Positions 1 through 9,046 of a DNA stretch of 64,000 nucleotides are shown piece after piece. How positions within the stretch are numbered: position 1 is the stretch's first letter; each line of letters starts with the position of its first letter. The translations under genes were made by a program, and so were the position numbers. The stretch spans positions 62,001-126,000 of the forward strand of contig SVER01000005.1 in NCBI GenBank assembly GCA_015057315.1. Direction: 5' to 3'. The stretch is from Pseudobutyrivibrio ruminis (GTDB lineage: Bacteria > Bacillota > Clostridia > Lachnospirales > Lachnospiraceae). The notes beneath the pieces were generated by a model. It worked only from the letters and a program-made list of their open reading frames with translations. It ran no database searches and was not told the DNA's origin.

Positions 1-2026
1 GTGTAGCCTGCCTTAATATGTTGTCTATCTCATCAGGGTCTAACCATTCGTCCACACTGTGATTCATTCGCTTTGAGTTGATTGGAGTATTCATATCTGT
101 ATCCTTATCAACTGCATTTTCAATACAAGGCACATGGCATTTTTCCTTCACTTCAAACCATGGTACAATAACCCCTGCCCCATGAGAACAAAATACTGAA
201 TCTGCCAGATTATCTATATCCGCCTCAGGATTATAGTTAGAGCTTGCAATTACCTCTTCACTATTTTTGCATTTATCGTAGTGTGCATTGCTTAAAGTAA
301 TTCGACCCATGCCCTTTGTAAATGTCACAAGACTGGCCTGATAATTTCTGATTGCAACAGCCGGTGCCTGACCTGTGATTTTGGAATCGCCGCCTAAATC
401 CTCTGGTGCATCAAAGCTTCCACCCATATTTTCAATATCAGTCATAACTCGTCCTATTTGAGTGGATGGCAACACTATTTCAAAATCAAAATATGGTTCT
501 AAAACTTCAGTGCCAACTTCCATAAGACCTTGCCTGATAGCTCTGTAGGTGGCTTCTCTAAAATCACCACCTTCGGTGTGTTTGATATGGGCTCTTCCTC
601 CTACTATAGTAAACCTGACATCTGTAAGTGGAGCGCCTATTGCAGTTCCTAGATGTTCCCTTTCAAGGATGTGGGTAGTGATTAATCTTTGCCAGTTAAG
701 TGCCAAATCATCTGTTGAAACCTGACTTTTAACTTCTATTCCACTTCCAGTAGGAAGTGGCTCCATAAGAATGTGGGCTTCTGCATAATGACGAAGAGGT
801 TCAAAATGACCTACACCTTCCACTGGCTCCTTTATAGTCTCCTTATATAATACCCCAGCCTCTGTAAACTTAGCCTTAATACCAAGCTCTGTTTCGATCC
901 GTGTAAGTAAGATTTCTGTTTGAACCTCACCCATCAGGTTAAATGTGATTTCTTCTAAGGCCTCATTCCATTTTACATTTAAGGATGAATCCTCATCACC
1001 TAAAGCCATCAGCTTAGGGTATGCAAGACGAGGAATAGTATCATCCAAAAACTCAAGCTTATATTTAAGCACTGGGGTAATATTTAGCTCCGGCCTGTTA
1101 GAAACTATACCAAGGCCTTGTCCTGCAAATGTATTTTTAGGGCCTACAAATGCCACAACATCACCTGCATTTGCCTCATCCAGCTGGGTGTATTTTGCCC
1201 CTGAATACAGGCGAATCTGATCTACCTTTTCACCATTTGATAGTGTATCCTTTACTTTTATTTTTCCTGATGTAATCTTGGCAAAGGTAAGGCGACTGTC
1301 TCTTCCAAGGCTTTCTATCTTATAGATTTTAGCCCCAAATTCATCCTCTTTCACATCTTCATTTTTCTTATTTTTATATTCACTTAAGCCTTTAATAAAA
1401 CCAAGCAATTCATCTACACCTTGATTTTTCAAGGCTGAGCCTTTAAAAACCGGGAACAATTCTCTATTAAATGTTAATTCGTATATACGATTATCTGATA
1501 GAGTGTCTGTATCTAGATATTCCTCCATTGCCTCTTCATTTGCCATAGCAATATCCTCAAGTGAGGTGAGCAAATGACAAGAGCTTGATATATCCTTTAA
1601 ATCATTAAGACACATATCCTCATCGAAGCCTGGCATATCAGTCTTGTTTATAAAGATAATAGTAGGTACATTATTCTTTTTTAGAAGAGAGAACAGAGTC
1701 TTAGTATAAGCCTGCACTCCATCTGTACCGCTAATAAGAAGAATAGCAAAATCAAGTGCCCAGATTGCACGCTCTGTTTCTGTAGCAAAATCCACATGCC
1801 CCGGAGTATCAAGAAGTGTTATCTTAGTTCCCTCATATTCAAATACTGCTGGTTTTGAAAATATAGTGATACCCCTATTTTTTTCCTGCTGATTTGTATC
1901 CAAAAAGGCGGACCCCTTGTCTACTCGACCAAGGTCCGCCAAAACTCCAGCGTTATATAAAATTGCTTCTGATAGTGTAGTCTTGCCTGCATCTACGTGA
2001 GCAAGAATTCCCCATGCCTCATTCAT
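1..2026 (-). CDS. Tet(M/O)-like ribosomal-protection GTPase (EF-G paralogue), 3' end cut by window edge
   Basis: Not in the ORF track because it runs off the left edge. I translated about 675 codons from ATG 2026-2024. The N-terminus carries the translational-GTPase set: P-loop AHVDAGKTT, switch II DTPGH and NKTD. Domains II-V of the EF-G/Tet(M) type follow (for example MGEVQTEIL and the LEPYFDFEIVLP stretch), then a C-terminal tail of at least about 100 residues. The protein should bind the ribosome in place of EF-G. Homology to tetracycline-resistance proteins is clear but distant, and many Firmicutes carry such chromosomal paralogues with no proven resistance role, so I do not call it a resistance gene. 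Its start overlaps the stop of the yitT-like gene (TAATG), implying translational coupling at the end of the queT-argS operon. Confidence 0.85.
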   Translation of the reverse strand, partial: MNEAWGILAHVDAGKTTLSEAILYNAGVLADLGRVDKGSAFLDTNQQEKNRGITIFSKPAVFEYEGTKITLLDTPGHVDFATETERAIWALDFAILLISGTDGVQAYTKTLFSLLKKNNVPTIIFINKTDMPGFDEDMCLNDLKDISSSCHLLTSLEDIAMANEEAMEEYLDTDTLSDNRIYELTFNRELFPVFKGSALKNQGVDELLGFIKGLSEYKNKKNEDVKEDEFGAKIYKIESLGRDSRLTFAKITSGKIKVKDTLSNGEKVDQIRLYSGAKYTQLDEANAGDVVAFVGPKNTFAGQGLGIVSNRPELNITPVLKYKLEFLDDTIPRLAYPKLMALGDEDSSLNVKWNEALEEITFNLMGEVQTEILLTRIETELGIKAKFTEAGVLYKETIKEPVEGVGHFEPLRHYAEAHILMEPLPTGSGIEVKSQVSTDDLALNWQRLITTHILEREHLGTAIGAPLTDVRFTIVGGRAHIKHTEGGDFREATYRAIRQGLMEVGTEVLEPYFDFEIVLPSTQIGRVMTDIENMGGSFDAPEDLGGDSKITGQAPAVAIRNYQASLVTFTKGMGRITLSNAHYDKCKNSEEVIASSNYNPEADIDNLADSVFCSHGAGVIVPWFEVKEKCHVPCIENAVDKDTDMNTPINSKRMNHSVDEWLDPDEIDNILRQAT

Positions 2027-2892
2027 TAATTGTATCCTCTAAAGCCTTTTCCTATAATTTCGCTACTGTTTGTAATCGCAATAAATGCTCCTGGCTGATT
2101 GCGTCTGATATAGTTCTTAAGCTCCACTGCCTGCTGACGCTTAAGAATTGTAAGAATAACTGTCTTTTCAGTGTGACCATAGGCTCCCTCAGCCTTGTAC
2201 ACTGTAGCCCCTTTGCCTAAATCATTCATAATATAATCTACTATAGGCTCAGGATTTGTACAGATTATTGTAAAATACTTTGCAAGATTGATGTTTTCTA
2301 TTGTCTCATCAACTACCAGTGATTTTGCAAGAAGACCAACAAGAGAAAACAAACCAGTTTCAACATTAAATACTAAGCATGCCAAAATAACGATAATCAC
2401 ATCAGACATGAAAAGTGCTGTACCAATATCTACCTTAGTGTATTTCTTAAGTATCATGGCAACTATATCTGTTCCACCACTAGATGCACCTAAGTTAAAA
2501 AATACTGCAGATGCAAATGCAGGCAAAGCTATGGCAAACATAAGCTCAAGCACTGGTTGACTGGTAAGTGGCCCATTCATAGGAGCAATCTTCTCTAAGA
2601 TGCTAGGTCCAAAAGAAACAAGCAGTGTAATATATGTAGTCTTAATTCCAAAGGATTTACCAAAGGTAATAAACCCTAAAATAAGCAAGACAATATTAAT
2701 AACCAGGTTAATGTAGCCTGGTGTATGAGGCAACAGCGCAGCCAAAACAATAGAAAGACCACTGACACCTCCAAATGAAAAGTGATTTGGGAATTTAAAG
2801 AAATATATTCCAATTACCATTACCGCAGATGCTATGGTAAACATAAGATATTCATATATGTCTTGTTTGTGTCTGTAAATTTTATGTATCAT
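2026..2892 (-). CDS. YitT family membrane protein (DUF161 plus DUF2179)
   Basis: A 288-residue protein with about five or six hydrophobic segments in the first 190 residues, including the GGVSGLSIVL and LGASSGGTDIVAMIL motifs typical of YitT/YpjC proteins. The soluble C-terminal domain (about 200-288) matches the DUF2179 pattern and ends IIGKGFRGYN. Location is the cytoplasmic membrane; the substrate or role of this family is not established. Its start lies 11 bp inside the 3' end of the upstream methyltransferase gene and its stop overlaps the start of the GTPase gene, so it is an internal operon gene. Length is normal for the family. Confidence 0.9.
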   Translation of the reverse strand: MIHKIYRHKQDIYEYLMFTIASAVMVIGIYFFKFPNHFSFGGVSGLSIVLAALLPHTPGYINLVINIVLLILGFITFGKSFGIKTTYITLLVSFGPSILEKIAPMNGPLTSQPVLELMFAIALPAFASAVFFNLGASSGGTDIVAMILKKYTKVDIGTALFMSDVIIVILACLVFNVETGLFSLVGLLAKSLVVDETIENINLAKYFTIICTNPEPIVDYIMNDLGKGATVYKAEGAYGHTEKTVILTILKRQQAVELKNYIRRNQPGAFIAITNSSEIIGKGFRGYN

Positions 2893-4201
2893 ATCTTCTT
2901 AGTCCCTTCGGATAGTGATTCTTTATCTGACCTTTAACAGATTTTCCCCAACCAATAGAAACCCCATCAACAGTAATTAACGTCCATCCATCAGCTACAC
3001 CCTCTATACGAAGTGATTGACCTAATAGATAGTTTTTAATCTCCTGACTGTCACAGGAAAAATCTATACTGTTATTAACCTCATCAGCCTTAAGCGCCAA
3101 AGCCATAGCATGGCTTGGTTCAAAACGATTCTTCTTAAGAGTGCCAAGGAATAGCCCACCTCTTAACACATGAAGTCCGCTAAAATCAGGACAATTCTCC
3201 GGTAATTTATACAGCAAATCATTAATAAGAAGCAGATTATTCTTCCACTCCTTAGGCGCCTTAAATATCTCCTTAATAAAGGCATAATAATCCACTAACA
3301 TTTTATCACTAGGCCGCTTAATATCATAGTAGTTTCTATCACCGTCAAATGCGCCGTCCTTTTCCAAAAGACATGCATAGTGTCCTTCCCCCTTGTCCTT
3401 ATGTGGCCAAAGCCTACGCTCCTCTACCACCTTCATATCTGGGTGTCTTTCTACAAATGCTGCTACTGCTTCCTCATCCTCAAGCCTTGCAAAGGTGCAG
3501 GTGCTATAGCAAATCCTTCCACCAGGAATTAACATTTCGTATGCACTATCAAGGATTTCAGCCTGACGCGATGCACACATCTTAACAGAATCAAGCGACC
3601 ATTCATTACAGGCATCGTGATTCTTTCTAAACATCCCTTCCCCAGAGCAAGGTGCATCCACCATAATCTTGTCAAAGTATTCTACAAACTTTTCAGCAAG
3701 CTTATCTGGATATTCAGATGTTACGATACAGTTTCTGATTCCAAGACGCTCTACATTCTCTGAAAGAATCTTTGCTCTGTTTTTCATAGGCTCGTTGGAA
3801 ACTAAGATTCCCTCTCCAGCTAAATAGCCGGCAATCTGGGTGGATTTTCCACCAGGAGCAGCGCAAAGATCAAGACAAATATCCCCAGGCTTTGGAGCTA
3901 ACATCTCCACTGGAAGCTGGGCTGATGCATCCTGAATATAGTACAATCCTGCTGCGTGATATGGATGAATACCTGGACGGTTTATTTCATCATAGTAATA
4001 GCCATTAGGACTCCACTTCACCTGCTCTTCAAGCATAGACTTAGTGTTTGCAACAGCCTTTTCATTTGATTTTATAGGATTAAAACGTAAAGCTGATATC
4101 TTGCTTTCCTCAAAGGAACGCAAAAACGCATGGAAGTCAGGACCTAAGTCCTGCTCCATGCGATTAACAAAATCAATTGGTAAAAATGAAGTATCACCCA
4201 T
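2882..4201 (-). CDS. rsmF: RsmF/NOL1-NOP2-Sun type rRNA m5C methyltransferase
   Basis: A 439-residue SAM-dependent RNA cytosine-5 methyltransferase. The Rossmann core shows the SAM loop DLCAAPGGKSTQIAG (about residue 108), the motif IV cysteine in VDAPCSGEGMF and the motif VI cysteine in CYSTCTF; these are the two cysteines that RNA m5C enzymes use. The C-terminal part (about 300-439) fits the extra RNA-binding domains of the RsmF/YebU branch, with a final PUA-like segment ending HYPKGLRRY. The likely substrate is 16S rRNA; the exact position cannot be read from sequence. The start codon overlaps the argS stop (TAATG), so translation is probably coupled to argS. Confidence 0.9.
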   Translation of the reverse strand: MGDTSFLPIDFVNRMEQDLGPDFHAFLRSFEESKISALRFNPIKSNEKAVANTKSMLEEQVKWSPNGYYYDEINRPGIHPYHAAGLYYIQDASAQLPVEMLAPKPGDICLDLCAAPGGKSTQIAGYLAGEGILVSNEPMKNRAKILSENVERLGIRNCIVTSEYPDKLAEKFVEYFDKIMVDAPCSGEGMFRKNHDACNEWSLDSVKMCASRQAEILDSAYEMLIPGGRICYSTCTFARLEDEEAVAAFVERHPDMKVVEERRLWPHKDKGEGHYACLLEKDGAFDGDRNYYDIKRPSDKMLVDYYAFIKEIFKAPKEWKNNLLLINDLLYKLPENCPDFSGLHVLRGGLFLGTLKKNRFEPSHAMALALKADEVNNSIDFSCDSQEIKNYLLGQSLRIEGVADGWTLITVDGVSIGWGKSVKGQIKNHYPKGLRRYDT

Positions 4202-5961
4202 TACATACGCTCCGGTGCCTTAAAGCCAAGTAAATCGATAGACTTTTCAAGGACGCTACGTGTAAGCATAAGAAGCTTAAGGTAGCTTGCCTTTGTAGCC
4301 TCATCCTCCTCAGCTAAAATCTTAGTGTCGTGATAGAATCTATTAAATGCGTTTGCCAAATCATAGATATAAGCACAAATCTTGTGTGGTGCCATATCCT
4401 CGTAAGCTGATGTAAGAGCTGCCATAAACTTAGTAAGCTCAAGCTGTAATCCACGCTCTGAATCAGAATGTGCTGGAAGGATAGAGCCATCAATGCTTTC
4501 TACTCCTGCCTTAGCAAGAATTGACTTACATCTAACAATTGTGTAAAGGATGTAAGGACCTGTGTTACCTTCTGCAGATGTGAATCTGTCAATATCAAAG
4601 ATATAATCCTTAGAAGCCTGGTTAGATAAATCGCCATACTTAATAGCTGAAAGGCCAACAATCTGAGCTGTCTTAATAGCATCCTCATCACTCATTGTGC
4701 CATTCTCTTTAATCTTCTCAAGCATCTTATCTTCTACTTCCTTAAGAAGATACTCAAGACGCATAACGCCACCCTGGCGAGTCTTAAATGGCTTACCATC
4801 CTTACCGTTCATAGTACCAAAGCCTACGAAGTAAAGATTCTTGTCAGCTGGAACAATGCCTGTTTTCTTAGCACAACGGAACACCTGTGTAAAGTATAGC
4901 TCCTGACGCTTATCAACAACATAAATGATTGAATCTGGATTATAATCCTTCATTCTCCATACCATTGTTGCAAGGTCTGTTGTATTGTAAAGAGAAGCAC
5001 CATCTGATTTAAGAATCATACATGGTGGAACTTCCTTAGTATCTGTTTCTTCCTTAACATCAACAACTAAAGCCCCCTCTGAAATGTAAGCAAAGCCGTC
5101 ATCCTTCATCTTCTGAACCATATCAGGGATGTAAGGTTGTGCGTCTGATTCACCCTTCCAAAGATCAAAAGTAACATCTAACTTCTCGTAGTTTCTCTTA
5201 AGATCTGTAACTGAAACATTAAGAATGTGTGAAAGAAGTGCCTGATAGCCCTTTCTTCCATGCTGAAGCTCGTAAGTAGCTCTAAGAGCAGCTTCCTTAT
5301 AAGCCTCATCCTCCTTAGACTTACCTGATGCACATGGGTAAATCTCCTCAAGCTCTGAGATAGTAAATGGTGGCTCAGTAGGATACTCACCATCATAATT
5401 CTCATCAAAGTAAACAAGCTCTGGCTTACGAAGCTTAAGCTCTGTAATGATAAGACCCATCTGAAGACCCCAGTCACCAAGATGAACATCACCGATTACC
5501 TCGTCACCCATGAAACGAGCTGTACGCTTGATAGACTCACCGATAATAGCTGAACGAAGGTGACCTACGTGAAGTGGCTTAGCAACGTTTGGTCCGCCGT
5601 AGTCAATCATAACCTTCTTAGGTGTGGCAACCTTTTCAACACCAAATCTTTCAGTATCAGTTGCCATGCCTGAAACAAAGCCTGCAATAAACTCATCTGA
5701 AAGATTCATATTAATAAATCCTGGAGGACATGCCTCACACTTTGAAAACATTGCATTTTCTGCAAGCTTCTCTACCACTTCGTTGGCAATAGCTATAGGA
5801 GCCTTCTTGTATTCCTTAGCGGCTGCCATAGCGCCATTACACTGAAACTGGCACAAATCAGGTCTGTTTGAGAGGGTAACCATCGCATATTTCTCATCAA
5901 ACCCGCAAGCTGTAAAGCCCTTAACTACTTCTTCTTTAATCTGCTGAAGTATTTCTTTCAT
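4201..5961 (-). CDS. argS: Arginyl-tRNA synthetase
   Basis: Class I aminoacyl-tRNA synthetase that charges tRNA-Arg. It has the N-terminal Add1 domain (about 1-100), the HIGH-type motif in NVAKPLHVGHLRSAIIG, the DVHLGDWGLQMG segment, and a C-terminal anticodon-binding DALR domain ending LGFKAPERM, as ArgRS should. The ORF track starts at a TTG (5973), but that codon lies inside the ribosome site TTGGAGGACGAG. I therefore start at ATG 5961 (MKEILQQI), with GGAGG about 6 nt upstream, giving 586 residues. Only 21 bp separate it from queT, so it is probably read from the queT promoter. Confidence 0.96.
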   Translation of the reverse strand: MKEILQQIKEEVVKGFTACGFDEKYAMVTLSNRPDLCQFQCNGAMAAAKEYKKAPIAIANEVVEKLAENAMFSKCEACPPGFINMNLSDEFIAGFVSGMATDTERFGVEKVATPKKVMIDYGGPNVAKPLHVGHLRSAIIGESIKRTARFMGDEVIGDVHLGDWGLQMGLIITELKLRKPELVYFDENYDGEYPTEPPFTISELEEIYPCASGKSKEDEAYKEAALRATYELQHGRKGYQALLSHILNVSVTDLKRNYEKLDVTFDLWKGESDAQPYIPDMVQKMKDDGFAYISEGALVVDVKEETDTKEVPPCMILKSDGASLYNTTDLATMVWRMKDYNPDSIIYVVDKRQELYFTQVFRCAKKTGIVPADKNLYFVGFGTMNGKDGKPFKTRQGGVMRLEYLLKEVEDKMLEKIKENGTMSDEDAIKTAQIVGLSAIKYGDLSNQASKDYIFDIDRFTSAEGNTGPYILYTIVRCKSILAKAGVESIDGSILPAHSDSERGLQLELTKFMAALTSAYEDMAPHKICAYIYDLANAFNRFYHDTKILAEEDEATKASYLKLLMLTRSVLEKSIDLLGFKAPERM

Positions 5962-5982
5962 CTCGTCCTCCAAAAAATAATA

Positions 5983-6483
5983 TTAGGCATTCACCTGATT
6001 ATCTCTAAAAATAAACATTCTCTCTTTCCAAAGAGCTGCCTTTAAAATCATTCCTAAAATGCAAACGCTAATAACCTCTCCTGCGCATACAGTAACAACT
6101 AAGAACCAATATGCGTCTGGAATACCATAAGCAAATCTAAGCACTAATGGAATTATAACACCATTTGAAATAACTGGTGGTAATGTAAATAAAAAATTAG
6201 TCTTTCTAAGATAGTATGTACCAATAGCACCAAGCAATGTGGCAAGACTTCCAAAAACAATATCATAGATAGCGCAGCCTGTAACAATATTAGAAATAAC
6301 ACAACCTACGAATAGTCCAGGAATAGCTGCCGGTGTAAATATTGGCAAAATACAAAGTGCCTCAGAAATACGAATCTGAATCGCACCATTAGCAAGACCA
6401 AATGCATTGATAAACACTGTCAATACAACATAAATGGCTGCAATCATTGCACCCTGACATAATAATAAAACTTTTCTATTCAT
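5983..6483 (-). CDS. queT: QueT family queuosine-precursor transporter
   Basis: A 166-residue integral membrane protein with about five hydrophobic helices and the motif GAIQIRISEALCILPIFTP, characteristic of QueT S-components of ECF-type transporters. It should import a queuosine precursor for tRNA modification together with a shared EcfAA'T module that is not in this window. The assignment is reinforced by the preQ1-I riboswitch immediately upstream. The ribosome site AGGAG lies 8 nt before ATG 6483 and forms the 3' edge of the aptamer. It is the first gene of the operon continuing into argS. Confidence 0.93.
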   Translation of the reverse strand: MNRKVLLLCQGAMIAAIYVVLTVFINAFGLANGAIQIRISEALCILPIFTPAAIPGLFVGCVISNIVTGCAIYDIVFGSLATLLGAIGTYYLRKTNFLFTLPPVISNGVIIPLVLRFAYGIPDAYWFLVVTVCAGEVISVCILGMILKAALWKERMFIFRDNQVNA

Positions 6484-6491
6484 TTAAATAT

Positions 6492-6532
6492 CTCCTAGTT
6501 TTGATTTACGTGAGGATGGTTACGAACTCACG
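6492..6532 (-). promoter_or_regulatory. preQ1-I riboswitch in the queT leader (translational)
   Basis: On the minus strand the leader reads CGTGAG - TTCGTAACCAT - CCTCACG, then TAAATCAAAACTAGGAG. This is the short H-type pseudoknot plan of preQ1-I: a 6-bp P1, a loop containing GUAACC as in the Thermoanaerobacter aptamer, and an A-rich tail running straight into the AGGAG ribosome site. Ligand binding would be expected to occlude AGGAG and stop queT translation. Position before a queT gene supports the call; it rests on pattern and pairing, not a covariance search. Confidence 0.85.
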
Positions 6533-6535
6533 GAG

Positions 6536-6564
6536 TTGAATTATAGCACAAAAATAGCTATTAT
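6536..6564 (+). promoter_or_regulatory. Sigma-A-type promoter of the thioesterase gene, overlapping the queT promoter
   Basis: TTGAAT (6536-6541), 17-bp spacer, TATTAT (6559-6564). Its -10 overlaps the -35 of the opposite queT promoter, so both polymerases would compete for one 33-bp stretch. Confidence 0.65.
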
Positions 6565-6568
6565 ACAA
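6540..6568 (-). promoter_or_regulatory. Sigma-A-type promoter of queT-argS operon
   Basis: TTGTAT (-35, 6568-6563), 17-bp spacer, TATAAT (-10, 6545-6540). Predicted start near 6533, so the transcript begins essentially at the riboswitch P1 stem. Confidence 0.75.
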
Positions 6569-6599
6569 ACCATAGAACACAGGAAAAGAGGTAGAAATA

Positions 6600-6977
6600 A
6601 TGCTAGAAGTTGGTATGAAGGGCACTGCCCAGACAAAAGTAACAGAAGAGAACACAGCCAAGGCTTTTTGCAGTGGCGCACTTGATGTTTTTGCTACACC
6701 TGCCATGCTTTCTTTAATGGAAGAGACATGCTGGAAAATGATTCAGCCAGAGCTTGGGGAAGGTGAAGGAAGCGTTGGCATAAAGGTTGATATCAGCCAT
6801 GACCGTGCTTCAGCTATTGGTCACACTATCACATGCGAAGCTGTACTTACCGAAATCGACAGACGCCGTCTTGTTTTTGAAGTAACCTGCTTCGACGGAG
6901 ACAATGTAATCGGCAAAGGTACTCACGAACGCTTCATTATTAATAATGAAAAATTCATGGAAAAAGCAAATAAATAA
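6600..6977 (+). CDS. FlK-like hotdog-fold thioesterase family protein
   Basis: A 125-residue protein of the small hotdog family related to fluoroacetyl-CoA thioesterase FlK. It has the N-terminal VGMKGTAQTKVTEENTA strand, ATPAMLSLMEETCW with the catalytic-helix Glu, a VGIKVDISHDRA strand and the terminal GKGTHERFIIN. It is a very common stand-alone gene in Clostridia, presumed to hydrolyse short acyl-CoA esters; the true substrate is unknown. The ribosome site AGAGGTAG precedes ATG 6600. It is monocistronic, divergent from queT and convergent with the efflux permease, with two hairpins in the gap. Confidence 0.85.
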   Translation: MLEVGMKGTAQTKVTEENTAKAFCSGALDVFATPAMLSLMEETCWKMIQPELGEGEGSVGIKVDISHDRASAIGHTITCEAVLTEIDRRRLVFEVTCFDGDNVIGKGTHERFIINNEKFMEKANK

Positions 6978-6992
6978 TCCCATAAACGGGAA

Positions 6993-7075
6993 GACGCACG
7001 CATTATGATTGCCTACGGCAAAGGGCGTGCGTCGTGGCAAACAATTTGCAATGTCAAGCATTGCAGATTATTTGC
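6993..7075. terminator. Two adjacent hairpins between convergent genes
   Basis: Hairpin 1 (6993-7033): perfect 9-bp arms GACGCACGC/GCGTGCGTC, with a smaller TTGCC-TAC-GGCAA hairpin in its loop. Hairpin 2 (7037-7075): 17-nt arms with two mismatches around loop TCAAG. Both are symmetric between strands, fitting a bidirectional transcription barrier, but no clear T-tract follows either arm. Confidence 0.6.
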
Positions 7076-7076
7076 A

Positions 7077-8333
7077 TTATTCGTAACGAAGAGCATCTAT
7101 TGGATTCATGTTGGCTGCGTGCTTGGCTGGGGAGTAGCCAAAGAACACGCCTATAGCCATTGAGAACCCTACGGATAAATAGATACTTGCAAATGAAACA
7201 TGTGGTGTATAGCCCATAAAATGGACTGCCACGTTTCCCAGGATTAGTCCCAGGACAATACCTATGATGCCTCCAATCAGGCAGATAATAATTGCTTCGC
7301 TGATAAACTGCAGCATAATCATACCATCAGGTGCACCAAGGGCTTTTCTTGTACCGATTTCTCTGGTACGTTCTGTGATGGATACAGTCATAATATTCAT
7401 TACACCGATTCCACCTACAATAAGTGCTATTGCGGCAATCATTGAAATTGCCATAGTCATCTGATTCATAGTCTTTGTATTTTCTTCAATCATCGACTGA
7501 TTGCTGTAAGCATCCACCATGAATTTGTCACCTAAGGAACTAGAAAGTAGTGTAGTTAGGTATTCTTTTATTTCTGTCGAAAGAGCTGCGGCATCTTCGC
7601 CTTCTGCTGCAACAACTGTAGCATCAAATATTAACTCATCATGGGTAAAGTTCCAGGCATTCTTAAGAGGAATGTACATGGTAGTACTAATATTTTTGTT
7701 GTTTCCTCTCATCATACTGCCTTCCTGCTTGAATTCGTAAATACCAATAACAGTTAAATGCATATATTCGTCATTGACGTTTACTTCTATCTCATTGCCT
7801 AGCAGATTTTCAGGCTTGAAGTTTTTGCCATATAGCTGCTCTACAAATTTGTTAGAAACTATGGCCGTGTTTTTACCCTGGGAATAATCAAATTCTGTAA
7901 ATGTATTTCCATTAATAAGCTTTATATTGTTAGCTTTAAAATATCCGGCGCTTACACCGTTAATATCAACATTTGCTTTATTGCTATCCTTTATTACAGT
8001 TCCAGAACCTACCTGGTCTTCCACTGAAATAGCGCTTATTCTTCCATCGAATTTCTCAGAAAGCTTATGCAGTGTCTCTGGCTTAAGGGCCATTGCCTGA
8101 TAGTCCGCTTCGCTAAGTTCTGCATTGTAATCGATTGGGTTCATATATAATGTGATATTTTGAACACCGTAGCTTTCTAACTGCTTTTTTACATCAGCTG
8201 TCATAGAATTACCAACAGTCATAATGGCAATAACAGCACATACACCAATGATGATACCAAGCATTGTAAGAAAGGCACGCATCTTGTTAGCCTTAATGCT
8301 TATAATAGCAAGCTTGCAATTTTCTTTAATCAT
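7077..8333 (-). CDS. MacB-type ABC transporter permease
   Basis: A 418-residue permease. One N-terminal helix (about 18-40, with the usual RAFLTMLGIIIGVCAVIAI) is followed by an extracellular MacB periplasmic core domain (about 50-280) and the FtsX-type three-helix bundle (about 285-410) with IGVMNIMTVSITERTREIGTRKALGA and the typical C-terminus PAKHAANMNPIDALRYE. It works with the ATPase and HlyD-like protein encoded just upstream as a tripartite-like exporter or mechanotransducer; the cargo (antimicrobial peptide, drug or envelope signal) is not visible. The start overlaps the stop of the ATPase gene, so the genes are translationally coupled. Confidence 0.93.
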   Translation of the reverse strand: MIKENCKLAIISIKANKMRAFLTMLGIIIGVCAVIAIMTVGNSMTADVKKQLESYGVQNITLYMNPIDYNAELSEADYQAMALKPETLHKLSEKFDGRISAISVEDQVGSGTVIKDSNKANVDINGVSAGYFKANNIKLINGNTFTEFDYSQGKNTAIVSNKFVEQLYGKNFKPENLLGNEIEVNVNDEYMHLTVIGIYEFKQEGSMMRGNNKNISTTMYIPLKNAWNFTHDELIFDATVVAAEGEDAAALSTEIKEYLTTLLSSSLGDKFMVDAYSNQSMIEENTKTMNQMTMAISMIAAIALIVGGIGVMNIMTVSITERTREIGTRKALGAPDGMIMLQFISEAIIICLIGGIIGIVLGLILGNVAVHFMGYTPHVSFASIYLSVGFSMAIGVFFGYSPAKHAANMNPIDALRYE

Positions 8334-9046
8334 TATGCTACACCTTCCTTATGATTTATTTTCTCTGAAATAATGTTGCCATCGCTGATTGTAATGATTC
8401 TTGGAGTTTCTGCTGCAAGCTCGTTTGAATGAGTGATAAGCACAATAGTCTTACCCTGCTTTTCGTGAAGCTCGTGGAAAATATCCATTACAAGCCGTCC
8501 TGTTTTTGAATCAAGAGCACCTGTAGGCTCATCAGCAAGAATGATATCCGGGTCATTTGCCATAGCACGAGCAATGGCAACACGCTGTTTTTGTCCACCT
8601 GATAGCTCATCAGGGGTGTGATGCATTCTCTCGCCCATGCCTACCATTTCAAGAAGCTCAATAGCCCTGGCTCTTCTCTTCTTTTCACTTATACCTGCAT
8701 ATAGAAGCGGCATTTCCACATTTGCAATAGCATCTGTTCTTGCAATCAGATTGTAGGTCTGAAATACGAAACCAATATGCTTATTACGTAAAGAGGATAA
8801 TGCCTTGTTAGGAGCCTTTGAAATATCTACTCCATCAAGTATGTATTTTCCTGATGTTTGTCTATCCAGGATGCCTAGTATATTCATAAGTGTACTTTTA
8901 CCAGAGCCTGACTGACCTACTATAGAGACAAATTCACCACGTCTTATATCAAGGTCAATTCCATGAAGAATCTCCAGCTCATTAGGTGTACCTACGTAGT
9001 AGCTTTTCTTAATGTCTCTGGCCTGTAACAAAATATCATTACTCAA
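8333..9046 (-). CDS. ABC transporter ATP-binding protein (MacB/LolD type)
   Basis: Cytoplasmic ATPase with Walker [13 protein letters not shown]-loop QTYNL, signature [14 protein letters not shown], Walker [14 protein letters not shown] and the H-loop histidine in LITHS. The ORF track starts at 9076, which would overlap the upstream gene by 38 bp. A TTG at 9046 lies 6-7 nt after a GGAGG site inside the end of the HlyD-like gene and gives the normal N-terminus [15 protein letters not shown], so I use TTG 9046 (237 residues). Start choice is inference; gene identity is secure. Energises the permease encoded downstream. Confidence 0.93.
   Translation of the reverse strand: MSNDILLQARDIKKSYYVGTPNELEILHGIDLDIRRGEFVSIVGQSGSGKSTLMNILGILDRQTSGKYILDGVDISKAPNKALSSLRNKHIGFVFQTYNLIARTDAIANVEMPLLYAGISEKKRRARAIELLEMVGMGERMHHTPDELSGGQKQRVAIARAMANDPDIILADEPTGALDSKTGRLVMDIFHELHEKQGKTIVLITHSNELAAETPRIITISDGNIISEKINHKEGVA

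Noticed and set aside
6810-7061. 83-residue minus-strand ORF opposite the thioesterase gene
   Set aside because: Antisense shadow; the plus-strand product is a clear family member.
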